Origin: Mesostigma viride
Taxonomy: Eukaryota > Streptophyta > Mesostigmatophyceae > Mesostigmatales > Mesostigmataceae
Assembly: GCA_009746045.1 (NCBI GenBank)
Contig: RPFO01001385.1
Span: forward strand, 1 to 64,000
DNA: 64,000 nt
Reading direction: 5' to 3'
The position numbers were made by a program, and so were the translations under genes. Every line of letters begins with the position of its first letter. Position 1 is the first letter of the stretch. Below the pieces are notes generated by a model that was not told where the DNA came from, made no database searches, and worked only from the letters and a program-made list of their open reading frames with translations. This document shows, one piece after another, positions 12,439-25,497 of the stretch.

Positions 12439-13851
12439 GGCCAAGCACGTGGGCGGGTTCGTGCTATTCGTACCGTTGATGCTGAAGAGTCACAGGTATC
12501 GTTGGAACGGAACGGTCCAGGGGTCGCAGGCGGTTCTTCCCGGGACTGATCTTCCAGCGCTGCAAGAAAATCACGAACATGTCCCTGGTTGGGTAAAGAA
12601 AGCAGGCAAACCCCGACCGGCCGACCGCGTCCCCACCGTGCATGTACCTTGGTAAGACGTACGTAAGGTTCTGTGGGCTGAACTGACCGCGCTTCAAGAA
12701 TATGACGATTTGAAGCCACTATGAAGGTATATGCAAACCATGTCGGCGTCATCCGCTCGACCCCTCTTACTCAGATATAGTTGGATATGCAGCATAAAAA
12801 GCAACGGGGAGAAATTGTCAATGACTATGATCCCCCAACTGTGGGTGTTAGGAAATAGAAAAAGCATGGCAGGCATAGCTTGCGTGCAACATTGGGGGTC
12901 GGAAATTCTAGTCGGGGGGGTCAGTGGACTCCAACGTGGACTCGATACTCAGATTGATTGATTATTGAGGGTAAACTGCACGACTACAGGCTCTTTGCGC
13001 GCGCCACATGTTAAGTAATCATGCCATCAGCTGCCATTTTGAACGCATCATAAGGAAACCCGTCGGGTTAAAAACTAAGATCTAAACGGCCATCACCACT
13101 CGCATCGACGACGAAATTCGGCTAAGTCCAAAGGCAGCCGATACGATTTACGTCGTTTGCAGTTTTACGCGCCAGCCTTGCGCACGCTGCCGCGCCGCGC
13201 CCAGCCACGATGCACTCCCAGCCTTGCGCACTCCCAGCCTCGCGCACTCCCCAGCCTTGCGCACGCCAGCCTTGCGCACGCTGCGCCGCGCCCAGCCTTG
13301 TGCATCGTCTGAAGAAATCAGTGTCTGATGTTTACAAAAACTCTATAACAGTTAAGGTGACCCAGGTATGCCAAAAATTCCTTTTTTTGGCCGGGGGGTA
13401 TAGAGCTTTCCTGCTAGCGTACGCCCCCAAAACAAAGAGGCGGCAACGCCTGAGCACGTTTTTTTTTGGTTGGTTGCATTTGGACTGCGTTATTAGGGTA
13501 CAAATGTTCGATTTTATGGTACAAATGTTCAAATTTATATTTATCTAAAAACAGGGGCGAAGCAGGGGCGAAGTTATCTTCAACATAGTTATGTACGCCG
13601 GCTTTGGGCTACCGCCTGCTGGCCACCCGCGTGGGAAACTTGGAATACATTGTACACTGTGCAAGTGTACAGTGTACATAGGTAGACTGACGGACTGACT
13701 GCAAGGGCGCGGCGCCCCCGGACTCGGGGAGGCTCGGACCCCACCGCCTGCAACGCATCGCAAGCACGCCGCCAGCCATAAGTGCCCGAAGCCATCGCCA
13801 AACAAGGCCTTTTGGGGAGGACCGCCCAGTAGGTAGCACCAATCATCCAAG
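12439..13851. other. Upstream region of RPL23, no other gene seen
   Basis: No coding region is supported. At 13160-13310 a short irregular repeat of GCCTTGCGCAC(G/T) occurs. The last few hundred bases must hold the RPL23 promoter and 5' UTR, but no TATA-like or other core element could be assigned with confidence. Confidence 0.4.
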
Positions 13852-16387
<2,536 letters not shown>

Positions 16388-16600
16388 GTGAGTAGTTGAT
16401 TTTTTCAGTGAGTCCTGTAGAGGGAGGCGCCCTTGGTGTACCGTGCATGATTCCCTTTCTATGTTTCGCTTGCCTGTCTGTAGCCTCTGTCAGATTTTTT
16501 TCCCTTGCCGGTGCAGGAGGTGATGGAGCATGATGCACGTTGTAACACTGCTTTGTAAGAGTAAAGCATTTGGACAGCTATGCGCAGATTATGCATTTGA
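16388..16600 (+). promoter_or_regulatory. RPL23 3' UTR with possible poly(A) signals
   Basis: TGTAA occurs at about 16540 (GTTGTAACAC) and again at about 16555 (TTTGTAAGAG). TGTAA is the common polyadenylation signal of many green algae. GTGAGTAG at about 16387 and TTTTTTCAG at about 16409 could mark a small 3' UTR intron. Both readings are tentative. Confidence 0.3.
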
Positions 16601-16665
16601 CCGAAACTTTTGCCTTAGTTCCCATGCCACCGGTGTCATCACAGCTCCTCCAGGGTTCCAGTTTG

Positions 16666-16736
16666 TGTCAATAGGAAAGCTGGGACCATCTTGATAGGAA
16701 AGCTGGGACCATCTTGATAGGAAAGCTGGGACCATC
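16666..16736. repeat. Three tandem 23-bp repeats
   Basis: Three consecutive, identical or nearly identical copies of ATAGGAAAGCTGGGACCATC plus TTG lie downstream of RPL23. Confidence 0.9.
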
Positions 16737-17185
16737 TGTATTCGGCTTGTCCACCTTTATGTCTTTCTGTCTGTGCCAAAGCCTTCAGCTCCTGTTGCTT
16801 TTCGACTCATGTGCCTTGAACATGGCGTTTGCTGTTGACACTAGCCATTAACACGTTTGGAACTGATGGTTGTCTCGATCTTGTTGTGTGTGCACACTGT
16901 TTTGTGCAGACGTTGGATTTTTTGCCATGCCAAAGGCATGATGGGGAAAACCCTGTCAGAAGATTGCTGGACCAGCAGTTACAGTCGCAGTGGCAATCTC
17001 AGCTTCGGTGGATAGACAGTTGCCTTTTGTGATAGAAAGGCATGTTGATGGAAGTACAGCCTACGGGTGGACTGCTGGTTATCGGGTTGCAACCACTGCT
17101 AAATTGTTTCTGCTGAATGTAATAAAACAGCTTTTTTTTTCTACCAAGACAAATAAATTTAAAAATTAAATTATAGCATGTTGTC

Positions 17186-17435
17186 TCCTTGATAACCCGA
17201 CTCCGTTCGGAGATCATGTAGCACGTATTCCATCGCTGATACCGGTCTAATCTATCTACATCGGCTACATACTACATCTATCTAACAGCATTCTAACTAC
17301 TACATCTATCTAGGCAGCCGCACGCTGCCCTAGGGGAGCTATCTGGCGTGCCTCCCATGGGATTGCACACGCGGGCGCTTCCCCACTGGGGGGGGCTCGT
17401 TGTCCTCTATGACCTGGGCCCACTTGGCCTTGTCC
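17186..17435 (-). mobile_element. 5'-truncated LINE 3' end (fifth variant)
   Basis: Read on the minus strand, the fragment codes for MDKAKWAQVIEDNEPPP and VGKRPRVQSHG before a stop. This parallels the C-terminus of the LINE ORF2 proteins elsewhere in the window (DKTRWKKIVKAHTPDPVGK in LINE A, IDKEKWAAICDKHLPEG in LINE C). The 3' UTR ends with ACGTGCTACATGATCTCC, loop GAAC and GGAG, the shared terminal signature. Confidence 0.7.
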
Positions 17436-17503
17436 ATCATTGAATTGAATTGAATTGAATTGTAACATAACTCCGTTGGGAGTATATGTAGCACATAGCC
17501 CTT
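17436..17503 (-). mobile_element. Very short LINE tail with TTGAA-type repeats
   Basis: On the minus strand this reads GGGCTATGTGCTACATATAC, then the CTCCCAACGGAG hairpin, then ATGTTACAATTCAATTCAA. It keeps only about 45 bp of element plus an AATTC-repeat tail, so reverse transcription stopped almost at once. It sits head-to-tail between two other LINE fragments of the same orientation. Confidence 0.7.
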
Positions 17504-18490
17504 AATTAATTAATTAATTAATAGACACGTGACTGCGTCACGTGAGCATAAGTCCTCAGTGGGAGGGGAACATGGGATGGAATGGATGGTATAAGCTATC
17601 TAGGTCCTAGTTACAGGGGTGTGGGCACCGCGGCCCGAATCGCTATGAATGCCATACTTGGTCACACGCGGAGCCCCCACAGGCTTGGGGGTGGTCTCCT
17701 TCATCACTACTTGCCATCTATCCTTGCGCACCATCTGCCTCCATATTACAGACAAACCAGGAGGCTGCCCGGGGGTGAGCCCGTCACGTCTAGTGTAGCA
17801 CATTTTCTGATCAGACACTCCGCAAAGGTGAAAACCTTTGCGTTCAGTGCCGGGCCGCGGAAAACGCGGAAAACGCGATCTACAAATGAATCCGACCTGA
17901 ATCGAACTGGGGACCTCTCGCACCAAATTTTGCTGACAATAGGACGGACGTCTCCGGTTACCATGGCATCGCCAACTTACACCTACAGTCATCCGCAAAA
18001 TTTCTCCTGTCCGGGGAGTGATGCAAGCCTTTCGGATTTGGTACTAGATAAATCACTCGAGATCTGTGTGTAGGAGTACTACACACGTGTCTGCACGCGA
18101 GACTTGTTCAGTCTCGCACCGTGAGACGGGCTGAACACGGCTGAAACCTTCTCTCGAAGGGGGCGTAGCCGGTACTATCGAAATCAGCCAAGCGTATATT
18201 CTGATCAGACACTCCGCAAAGGTGAAAACCTTTGCGTTCAGTGCCGGGCCGCGGAAAACGCGGAAAACGCGATCTACAAATGAATCCGACCTGAATCGAA
18301 CTGGGGACCTCTCGCACCAAATTTTGCTGACAATAGGACGGACGTCTCCGGTTACCATGGCATCGCCAACTTACACCTACAGTCATCCGCAAAATTTCTC
18401 CTGTCCGGGGAGTGATGCAAGCCTTTCGGATTTGGTACTAGATAAATCACTCGAGATCTGTGTGTAGGAGTAGCACATGTCCATGCCGAG
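17504..18490 (-). mobile_element. LINE B 3' fragment, interrupted
   Basis: The minus strand carries a TTAA-repeat tail (about 17506-17522), the CACGTGAC hairpin, the 3' UTR and the C-terminal codons of LINE B ORF2 (RKDRWQVVMKETTPKPVGAP) up to 17802. It resumes at about 18470 with the sequence found next in the longer LINE B copy at 58410-58440. The gap is a 667-bp insertion described separately. Confidence 0.85.
17803..18469. mobile_element. TRIM-like insert with identical 274-bp terminal direct repeats
   Basis: Two 274-bp copies (17805-18078 and 18199-18472, including flank-shared bases) read identically and flank a 120-bp centre. Comparison with the uninterrupted LINE B at 58400-58440 shows an 8-bp target duplication, GTAGCACA (17795-17802 and 18470-18477). 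Each repeat contains, on the minus strand, GGTGCGAGAGGTCCC followed by AGTTCGATTCAGG, resembling the 3' half of tRNA-Pro, and a perfect 8-bp hairpin with a GAAA loop (17822-17841; 18216-18235). The centre holds another 8-bp hairpin at 18097-18117. Candidates are a miniature LTR element or a dimeric tRNA-derived SINE. Ends are not TG...CA and no clear primer-binding site or polypurine tract was found. Confidence 0.65.
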
Positions 18491-21016
18491 TCTATCACGA
18501 ATATGCTCTCACGAAAATAACGAGCATAGCCCTTGAGAGGGGGCATATGGCCTATCATACATCCTAAGCTACTTCCTGCAAGGGTGGGGATGTAAAGGAC
18601 CCCTGCTCTAGGTGCACCAGGGCACCTGCACCCTCATGGTCTATCACGCTATGCCCGGGTAAGGGGTGTCCATCATCTTCTTCCAAATCACAGAGAGGCC
18701 TAGGCCCCCCATGTCCTCTACTAGCTGTTCTTTGAAGGTGCGGGCCTTGCGGCGTCTAACATCACTGGGCCCAGCCCACGTCAGGAGGTGCCGGCCAGGC
18801 TGGGCTGGTCGCAGTCCTGCGGGGGGGCCACGTGAGGTGTCTACCTGGTTGGTGCGAGCTAGGTGCCCTACTAGCTGCAGGCGGCGTTGCTTAACCCGTG
18901 TTTTTTTACAACGCGATGTATCGCGTTGTAGGGTTAGAACGCGATGTATCGCGTTGTAATCTGACACGTGGCAGGCACAGTAGATACGAGATTTTCGGTC
19001 TGAAACTCGGTGGACGGCCTCCTTACATCCCGTAGAACTCAATAAAAAATCCTGGTATTTTTTGGATTTTTTTTGTGACAGCTGCAAACAAATATGTACC
19101 ACTGAAATCAGGCATTTTCGCGGGACGAAGGTGAAGACGACGGCGATGGCGGCAGGTAGATCTCGCCAGTTTTCGCGCGAATTTCAGTGGCTGTTGGGTG
19201 GCACGACCATGATGATGCGTTCAAAGGTTGATAATGAGGTTTCTACGAGTTTGTTGAGGTACTGGGGCAAAGGAAACGTAGATTTTTCCAGTTTCTCACC
19301 CAACTTTCATGCGGAAACCCTGGAAACCGGCATACATATTATTACGGCAGGACTCGGGTCTGCTGCGGCACCATGCTTGGTATTTCCATGGTTTTTCGAC
19401 TTCTTAACACATGTTTATTCATTCCGAACGCCCGGACTCTCGGCTAAACCGAGATTTGTGCAGACTTTTATTGGGTAGCTCCGGGCATGATGGTGCCTGC
19501 AAATAGCGTAAGGCGTGACCGTGGCTATTACTACGGTATGCTGTATTTTCCTGGAAATGGCCTCTGCCACCGGCTCAATAGTGCTTGCAGGCGTAAGTAT
19601 ATCGTGTTTCCACCTAGTTTCTGCCAGTTTTCCACTTATTTCTACCGACCTCTGCCCAGCCTCTCTAAGACCGCCATCCTACTCGACGTTGCTTGCATGT
19701 CAGCCATAGCAGGTTGCAGTCGTGCAGTATTTAGGTGCTGTATACGTCGTCAAGCCGTGAATATATCGTGAGGATTGGATATTGATGGTTTATACTGCGT
19801 TGATTGTGCAAGAAGATCAGCTAGGTGCCCATAATCATGGTGTATAATCATGCGTTGTTAGCATCTTGCCACCATTTGCTAGCATGCATTCCAGCGTCAT
19901 CTTCGCCTGCATGTAAGCTCATGGATCACTCAACCTATCCAAGCCTTGCATTACACATGCCTCTTTCTTTCAGTATTGCACACGTTGTGGAATGAAAACC
20001 CAGTGCCTCCCTTCCCACGAGGCATGTGCTCAACACGTTGTGAGAGTGGATGATGCTTTGGCTATGGCTGCCTGATTCAGTCATATTATGTCATCCAGTC
20101 ATGATGATTGATGCATGTTTGATGCTGTATAACTTATACAACACCTATTTTCAACGTTTTGACCCTCCTAGCTCATGATATCCCCGTTTATGGGGCTTGT
20201 GTCGTTGGGTCATGTTGTGAAGGGCTCTCATTTTTCCCACTGCGTTGTACTGCGTTGTAATTGTAATGCTAATAAAAAATAGCTCCAGTGGCCCAATGGG
20301 CCTGAGTTTTGTTTCACAGAGCCTGCATATGTTGCCCATAGCTCGTGCAAGAAGCCAGATTTTTTTCATGAACCATTTGTGAATAAGCACATGACTTGTG
20401 ACCTAGGGTCAACAAATCGCGGTCATGGTCAGACCCCCCTGTATTCAAACCAGTGTATCTCTCAAATGAATTAGCATTTTGTAGGTCTGAGTAGCTCAAA
20501 AAATCCTTTGATTTATGGGCTTTCAGGAAAGTATACACATGACTATGAAAAAAAAATTTCCCTAGATGTTATGATGTGTTCTATAAATAGCTTACAACGC
20601 AGTATATCGCGTTCTAAAAAAAAAAACATCAACAACACAAGAAACAACAAATGGTGCTGGTGATATAGGGCATGCCCTGGTACAGGTCCTCATTGCGGAC
20701 ATGAGCAGCATATCCTACTCTGAAAATGGAACGCAGCATGCTGGTGACCGCGCCGTCCAGCTTGCGGGCCAGGTCGGCGGTGAGGGTCCACGTCTCGGCC
20801 CCATACGTGAGAACAGGAAGGACGAGGACCTTGAACAGGTCCTGTTTCTCGATCTTGCCCAGGGGCTTGCGCCACAGGGCCCAGTACTGGCGTAAAGCGT
20901 GCCAGGCGAGGGAGATGCGATGGTCCACATCGACCTCGCAGCTGGGGAGCAGGCTGCCTAGCAGCTTAACGCGGTCCCGATACAGGACTCGAGAGCCGTC
21001 TAGGAGATAGAGGGGC
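18491..21016 (-). pseudogene. LINE D ORF2 C-terminal part and 3' UTR, split by copy B
   Basis: Minus-strand codons run from about 21016 (LLDGSRVLYRDRVKLLGS ... DLFKVLVLPVLTYGAETWTL ... RNEDLYQGMPYITSTI) to about 20650. They continue beyond the inserted TTAA element from 18890 (KQRRLQLVGHLARTNQVDTS ... VIWKKMMDTPYPGIA, stop near 18653). The motif LTYGAETWTL followed by GHLARTNQ is the usual region downstream of the reverse transcriptase in such LINEs. The element is 5'-truncated, so the catalytic YADD part is absent. Its 3' UTR (about 18500-18660) closely matches the 3' end of the ORF1-only elements, which makes LINE D their likely source of enzyme. Confidence 0.75.
18891..20626 (+). mobile_element. 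TTAA-flanked piggyBac-like non-autonomous element, copy B
   Basis: The left end is intact: TTAA (18891-18894), CCCGTGTTTTTTTA, then two ACAACGCGAT-armed palindromes. The interior matches copy A in opposite orientation. The right end is decayed: after GCGTTCTAAAAAAAAAAA comes about 24 bp of filler before LINE D resumes near 20650, and the terminal CACGGGTTAA is missing. The interrupted LINE D codons (STI/KQRR) fit an original target ATTAAG, containing TTAA. No transposase is coded. Confidence 0.8.
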
Positions 21017-21058
21017 GCTGATGGTGGGGTTTAGCAGATCCGCGAAAACTACCTAAGC

Positions 21059-21400
21059 TTAAGGGGACGGTCCCGGCGCGAAAAATTTCGCGCCGAATTT
21101 CTGGCGCCGAAAAATTTCGCGGTACCCGTCTGTACCGTGAAAAAGTGGTGCACGGTGCGCGCACCCCTACCGGAGCTGGCCATGGCGACGTGCTTTCAGG
21201 CATAGTAGAAAAAGATAGCTCGCGGAATGCAGAGCAACTGTGCTAATCTTAAAGACGACAAGTTTATGATATTACTTCTTAGCGGAGTTCGCGTTTTTTG
21301 CAGTGTCGATGATTTTATTGATGACCATCGCCACGGGGGTCCAATCTGATGTTTTCGTCGAGAGGAATAAATTAGAATGCACGCTGGCGGCGGTGATTAA
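21059..21400 (+). mobile_element. Kolobok-like left-end fragment (variant 2)
   Basis: TTAAGGGGAC at 21059-21068 is followed by GGCGCGAAAAATTTCGCGCC-type inverted repeats, GGTACC..TGTACCGTG, TGCACGGTGCGCGCACC and GGCCATGGCGACG. The same series follows TTAAGGGGAC at 25933 and at 34459. The ATG sits in a good context and may be the start of a lost transposase. No matching right end was found nearby. Confidence 0.6.
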
Positions 21401-21465
21401 ATTAAATTAAATTAAATTATTGATTTATAACATGCCTCCGTAAATTATTAAATTATAACATTGCT
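21401..21465 (-). mobile_element. Short LINE A-type tail
   Basis: ATTAAATTAAATTAAATTAA followed by ATAACATGCCTCCG on the plus strand is the reverse of the LINE A 3' end (CGGAGGCATGTTAT plus an ATTTA-type tail). Almost nothing of the element body remains. Confidence 0.5.
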
Positions 21466-23563
21466 CAAGGCCGCCCTTGTCGAGGCCTACGAGCATGCTC
21501 AGGACGCGGAGGCGGCCAAGTGCATCGCGGATGCCAAGGCCTGCCAGGCCCGCAACCAGGGCAAGGACATGTGGTACCACCTCGACCGGCTCGGCGGCCG
21601 GCGGCAGCGCACCCCGGTGGAGCACACGGGGGACGGCACGGCGCCGGTCAGCCTTGACCGCTGGTTGGCCCACAATGTTTCCTTGACCGGTGGGGCTCGC
21701 GCCCCCCCCCCGCCGCTGCACCCCGTGAGACGGCCGCCCGCCTCGGGGTCGCCGGACCCCCGCCGCCGCCAGCGCCCCCCTCCTCGGCCGCGGACTACCA
21801 AGTCCCCGCCTTGCAGGAGGGCTGCCTTGCCACTGATGACGTCGTCCCCCCCTTCACTTTGAAGGAATTGGACGGCGCCCTTGCTCGCCTGCGGTACGAT
21901 GCGGCGGTCGGTGCCGACCACCTTTCTGCTGAGCTGCTGAAGACCCCTGATCCGGCGGTTAAGGATCTTCTGCTGGCGTTCTGCAACCGTGTCCTGCTCT
22001 CTGACGAGCCTCCGCCTGCTGAGTGGCAGACGGCCATCCGCGTCATGCTGTACAAGAAGGGCTCTGCTGCTGACCCCGGCAACTACCGGGGTGTTTGCCG
22101 CCAGAGCGCCGCGCTGAAGGTCTTCATGCGCATGATGCTACACAGGCTCCGCGCCGCGCTGGACCCACACCTGGGTGAGTCTCAGATGGGTTTCCGTAGT
22201 GGTCGTAACACTGTCATGGCTGTGTTTGTCGCGCGCCGGTTGATGGAGGAGGTGCGTCGACTTCCCGGCCCCTGACAGTTTGCCGCTCAGTGGTCTTAAT
22301 TTTTGTTGACTATATCAAGGCCTTTGACACGGTTCTCTGGGAGGCTCTTTGGGCCATCCTAGCTCTGGATCGGGTACCACCTGCGTTTATTGCTGCCATT
22401 CGCCGACTGTACGAGGGCTCACAGGCAGTAGTGCGGACTGCGGAGGGCACCACTCCACCATTCCCCCTTCACCACGGGGTGTGGCAAGGTTGTGTCCTGT
22501 CCCCATACCTGTTCATTATTGTCGTGGATCACGTCATGTGCCGGGCACGTGCGCACTTTACTGCTCTTAAGGGGTTCGAGCCAGGCTTGGACATCCTTAA
22601 CGTGAAAGAGCACGGCGGGGTTAGACCTGGTTACCGCACTTGCCGACCTGATTTATGCGGATGATACCACCCTCATCGAGAGCCCCGCGCACTGATTCAG
22701 ACCTGGCTGGACTGCCTGGGCCTGGAGGCGCGGGCGGTGGGGCTGGAGATTAGTGTCAAAACTGAGGCGATGGCCAGGGGCATCCAGTAAACCACCGCTG
22801 CCGCGCCTGCTCGACGGGACGGAGGTCCCGTTCCGCGACCGCTTCAAGCTGTTGGGGAGCTGGCTTCCTGACACCGCCGACGATGTGGACACCCGCATCG
22901 GCCTTGCCTGGGCCAAGCTCCGTTCGCTCACACCTTACTGGCGCTCGAAGGGCCTGGACGGGCACCGCAAGCGCATGCTCTTCAAGGTCCTCGTCCTCAC
23001 GGTGCTCACGTATGGCGCCGAGGCGTGGACCCTCCCACCCAAACTGGCAGCTCGGCTCGACGGCACCGTTTATAGGATGCTCCGGCAGGTCCTTAACGTA
23101 GGTTTTTCCGAGCGTCCGTCATCAGAGTCTTTGTATCATGGCATGCCTCGTGTTTCGGACGAGATTAGGCAGCGTAGGATAGCATTTGTAGGACACCTTG
23201 CCCGCACCAGCCAGGTCGACACCACCCTTGGTCTGGCCGGCCCCCAGCGGCTTGGACAGCCAGGGCGGCACATTCTGACCTGGCCTGGCCCCGCGGACAT
23301 TCCCAAAAGGGTAGGGAAACCTGTCACCAACTACGTTCAGATGTTGCTGGACGACCTAGTGGTCCCAGCCCAGTTTGAGCACCGCATCCACTCCCTCTCC
23401 CGTCTTTGGACTGCCATGCAGGACAAGACGCGGTGGAAGAAGATTGTCAAGGCGCACACGCCCGACCCTGTGGGCAAGCCACCTCCCCCCAAGCGGAGGA
23501 GGCGTTTTGATGAGTAGTGTAGTTAGGATTTTCTAGATAGAGTTAGGATAGTTCGATCACGCG

Positions 23564-25401
23564 CAGTGTTTCTGCTAACGCACCGGTACCGGTAATTCTC
23601 CGGTAATTACCGGTGCCCCCCCGGCCGACCGGTAAGCCCCCCCCGGCCGACCGGTATGCTATATGCCAAGCAGGAACCCCCCCCCGGCCGACCGGTATGC
23701 TATATGTCAAGCAGGAACCCCCCCCCGACCGACAGGTATGCTGTGTTCAGAGCAGGACCCCCCCCCGGCCGACCGGTAAGCCATCCCCGGGCTGACCTGG
23801 TCGACCGGGAAGCAAATAATGCCGGCCGGGGTTCCCCGGTTTCCCCGTCAGACAAACCCGGTACTTATATACTGACTATTACAAAATATCAATTTCGATT
23901 ACTATATGTTACTATTCCCGGCACTTACAAATAGTTTGCACATTGCCGCCATGCTAACACCTCCACCGAATGTAAATTCCGACACAGCAGAGCCCTGCTG
24001 AATGCCCGACGAAAACCAGTGCGTCAGGGCATGGAATCTCGCGACGGTCCTATCGTAGCTACAGTACAAGATACCTTACTGATGAGGTTAAAATAGTAGT
24101 GCGTGACCCTCAGATGCAGTATTAAAAAAATAATCATGGGCAACGGCTCGTCAAGGCTAGGCGAATTTGCACAAACGTTGCTCGCCCGCGACTTAGTTGT
24201 CGTTGTTGTTGCCCACTTTGATTACCGGTGTGAGCAAGATGTGAGCTTGACCAGCACAAATCTCGTTGTTGTTGATGTCGAGTTGAGTTGAGTTGTTGGA
24301 CGTGCTAACAACTACTGTTGATCGAGGAGGGGCTAAAGTTTCAACTTCAATTTGTGAGCAAATAGATTATCCGTACCCAAGTAACAAAAGGCGTGGCGCG
24401 GTGCAGATCTGACCCTATAACGAATGGGTCAGCACTCAGCACTTGGCAGCCGGCAATGTCTGTCAAGTGCGTAGACTTGAGCGGGTAACAAATGCGCTGC
24501 AGAATGCCTGCAGCAGTAGGTACGCAACACGATGTAAAGGTGCTGAGCCGCTAGACGATGCATGAAGTTCACGGCAATCGAGCCAGCTGACTTTGTTTTG
24601 CGTGTTTTCTAATCCTACATTTTTCGATAGTGCGCTAGAGAAGTGAATCATGACGAAGAAGAAAGAGCCCCCGATTCCCCTGGGCTACAAGTTCAAGGAC
24701 CATTTCACACGAGGTGGTGGCGTTTTGACCTTGGCTGGCAGTACGAGCGGTCGCCGGGCTTTGGGCACGGTCGTTACACACCAGGCGCAGGCAGGCAACG
24801 AGTTAGAAGGGGACGACACTGATAAGACGAATGGGGATGAGGGTGCCGTAGAGCAGGGCGATGCAGGTGGCTCAGCGCACCCACAGCGCGAAATTCATGG
24901 CGGTGATGTTCCGGAGCAGGCCATGTCGGGGCAGGTTGTTTCGACTCCGGCCTATGGGTGTATGTGGTGCATGCAAACCCTAAGGCGGCATCGTGTGAGG
25001 TCACGCCAATAATGTATGGGTGAGCTAATGTGAGCTACATAGCCTACAAGTGATGACAACTATATTTTGTAACCTCCTATTGTGACTAGGCATGCTTGTA
25101 TGCATGCTAAGTTATCATTTTCGTATGTTTTATTAGGGAGCCCTGCGTATGCCAAGGCTATGTGAATCAGGATTCAGGGCACAAGCAGCCCACTAAGGCA
25201 AGGCTTCACAGTTTAGGATAAATTATATAACTGTATAAGAAATCCTATTGGGTTTTTATTTTTCTAAAAAAAATTCGCCAACACCCGGGGGGGCTCCGCC
25301 CCCCCGGGCCCCCCCCCGGCCTCGGCCGCTTCGCGGCCTCGGCCGGACCCCCCCCCTTACCGGAGTTACCGGAACCCCCCCACCCCTTAGCAGAAACACT
25401 G
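23564..25401. mobile_element. hAT-like non-autonomous DNA transposon
   Basis: A 1,838-bp insert is bounded by perfect 15-bp TIRs, CAGTGTTTCTGCTAA and TTAGCAGAAACACTG. The flanks read ATCACGCG and TTCACGCG, a near-perfect 8-bp duplication, and the empty site is visible in the minus-strand LINE A at about 25560 and in copy 2 near 41248. CAGTG-type ends and 8-bp duplications are typical of hAT elements. The left subterminal region carries four units of about 50 bp with CGGCCGACCGGTATGCTATA and long C-runs; the right one is equally GC-rich (25285-25385). No transposase core is present. Confidence 0.75.
24650..25012 (+). CDS. Small ORF inside the hAT-like element, unrecognised
   Basis: A 120-residue frame starts MTKKKEPPIPLGYKFKDHFT and ends with a Cys/His-containing tail (YGCMWCMQTLRRHRVRSRQ). 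It may be the remains of the N-terminal zinc-finger exon of a hAT transposase left by an internal deletion, but I do not recognise a BED finger with certainty. No paralogue is seen in the window. It may equally be a chance frame. Confidence 0.3.
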   Translation: MTKKKEPPIPLGYKFKDHFTRGGGVLTLAGSTSGRRALGTVVTHQAQAGNELEGDDTDKTNGDEGAVEQGDAGGSAHPQREIHGGDVPEQAMSGQVVSTPAYGCMWCMQTLRRHRVRSRQ

Positions 25402-25497
25402 ATTCACGCGGCTTCCTCCACCCCATCATCCATCATGAAATATGTGCTACATGACCTCCCGGCCCACGGAGGCATGTTATAATTTAATTTAATTTTT

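Larger units (their letters stand above)
21462..25497 (+). pseudogene. LINE A copy 1: 5'-truncated ORF2, split by a hAT-like element
   Basis: ORF2 codons start at about 21466 and end with PPPPKRRRRFDE at 23517. Reverse-transcriptase motifs follow in order: MLYKKGSAADPGNYRGVC, LGESQMGFRSGRNTVM, LIFVDYIKAFDTVLWEALW, GVWQGCVLSPYLFIIVVDH and LIYADDTTLIESP. These lie in different frames, with breaks near 21700-21810, 22270, 22620 and 22700-22750, so the gene is dead. The C-terminal part (22753-23517) is open and contains LTYGAEAWTL and GHLARTSQVDT. A hAT-like element sits in the 3' UTR (23564-25401). The LINE then ends with ATGTGCTACATGACCTCC, GGAGG and an ATTTA-type tail near 25495. Closely similar to copy 2 at 35551-41332. 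Confidence 0.85.

Noticed and set aside
17891-17924. Functional tRNA-Pro gene
   Set aside because: Only the 3' half resembles tRNA-Pro; T-stem pairing is poor and the anticodon stem and acceptor do not form.
17803-18469. Hammerhead ribozyme in the direct repeats (retrozyme)
   Set aside because: The hammerhead core CTGATGA was not found on either strand; only simple hairpins are visible. Retrozyme remains an analogy.
25248-25454. Coding region at the right end of the hAT-like element
   Set aside because: It is a GC-rich subterminal inverted repeat; the apparent Pro/Arg-rich frame is compositional.
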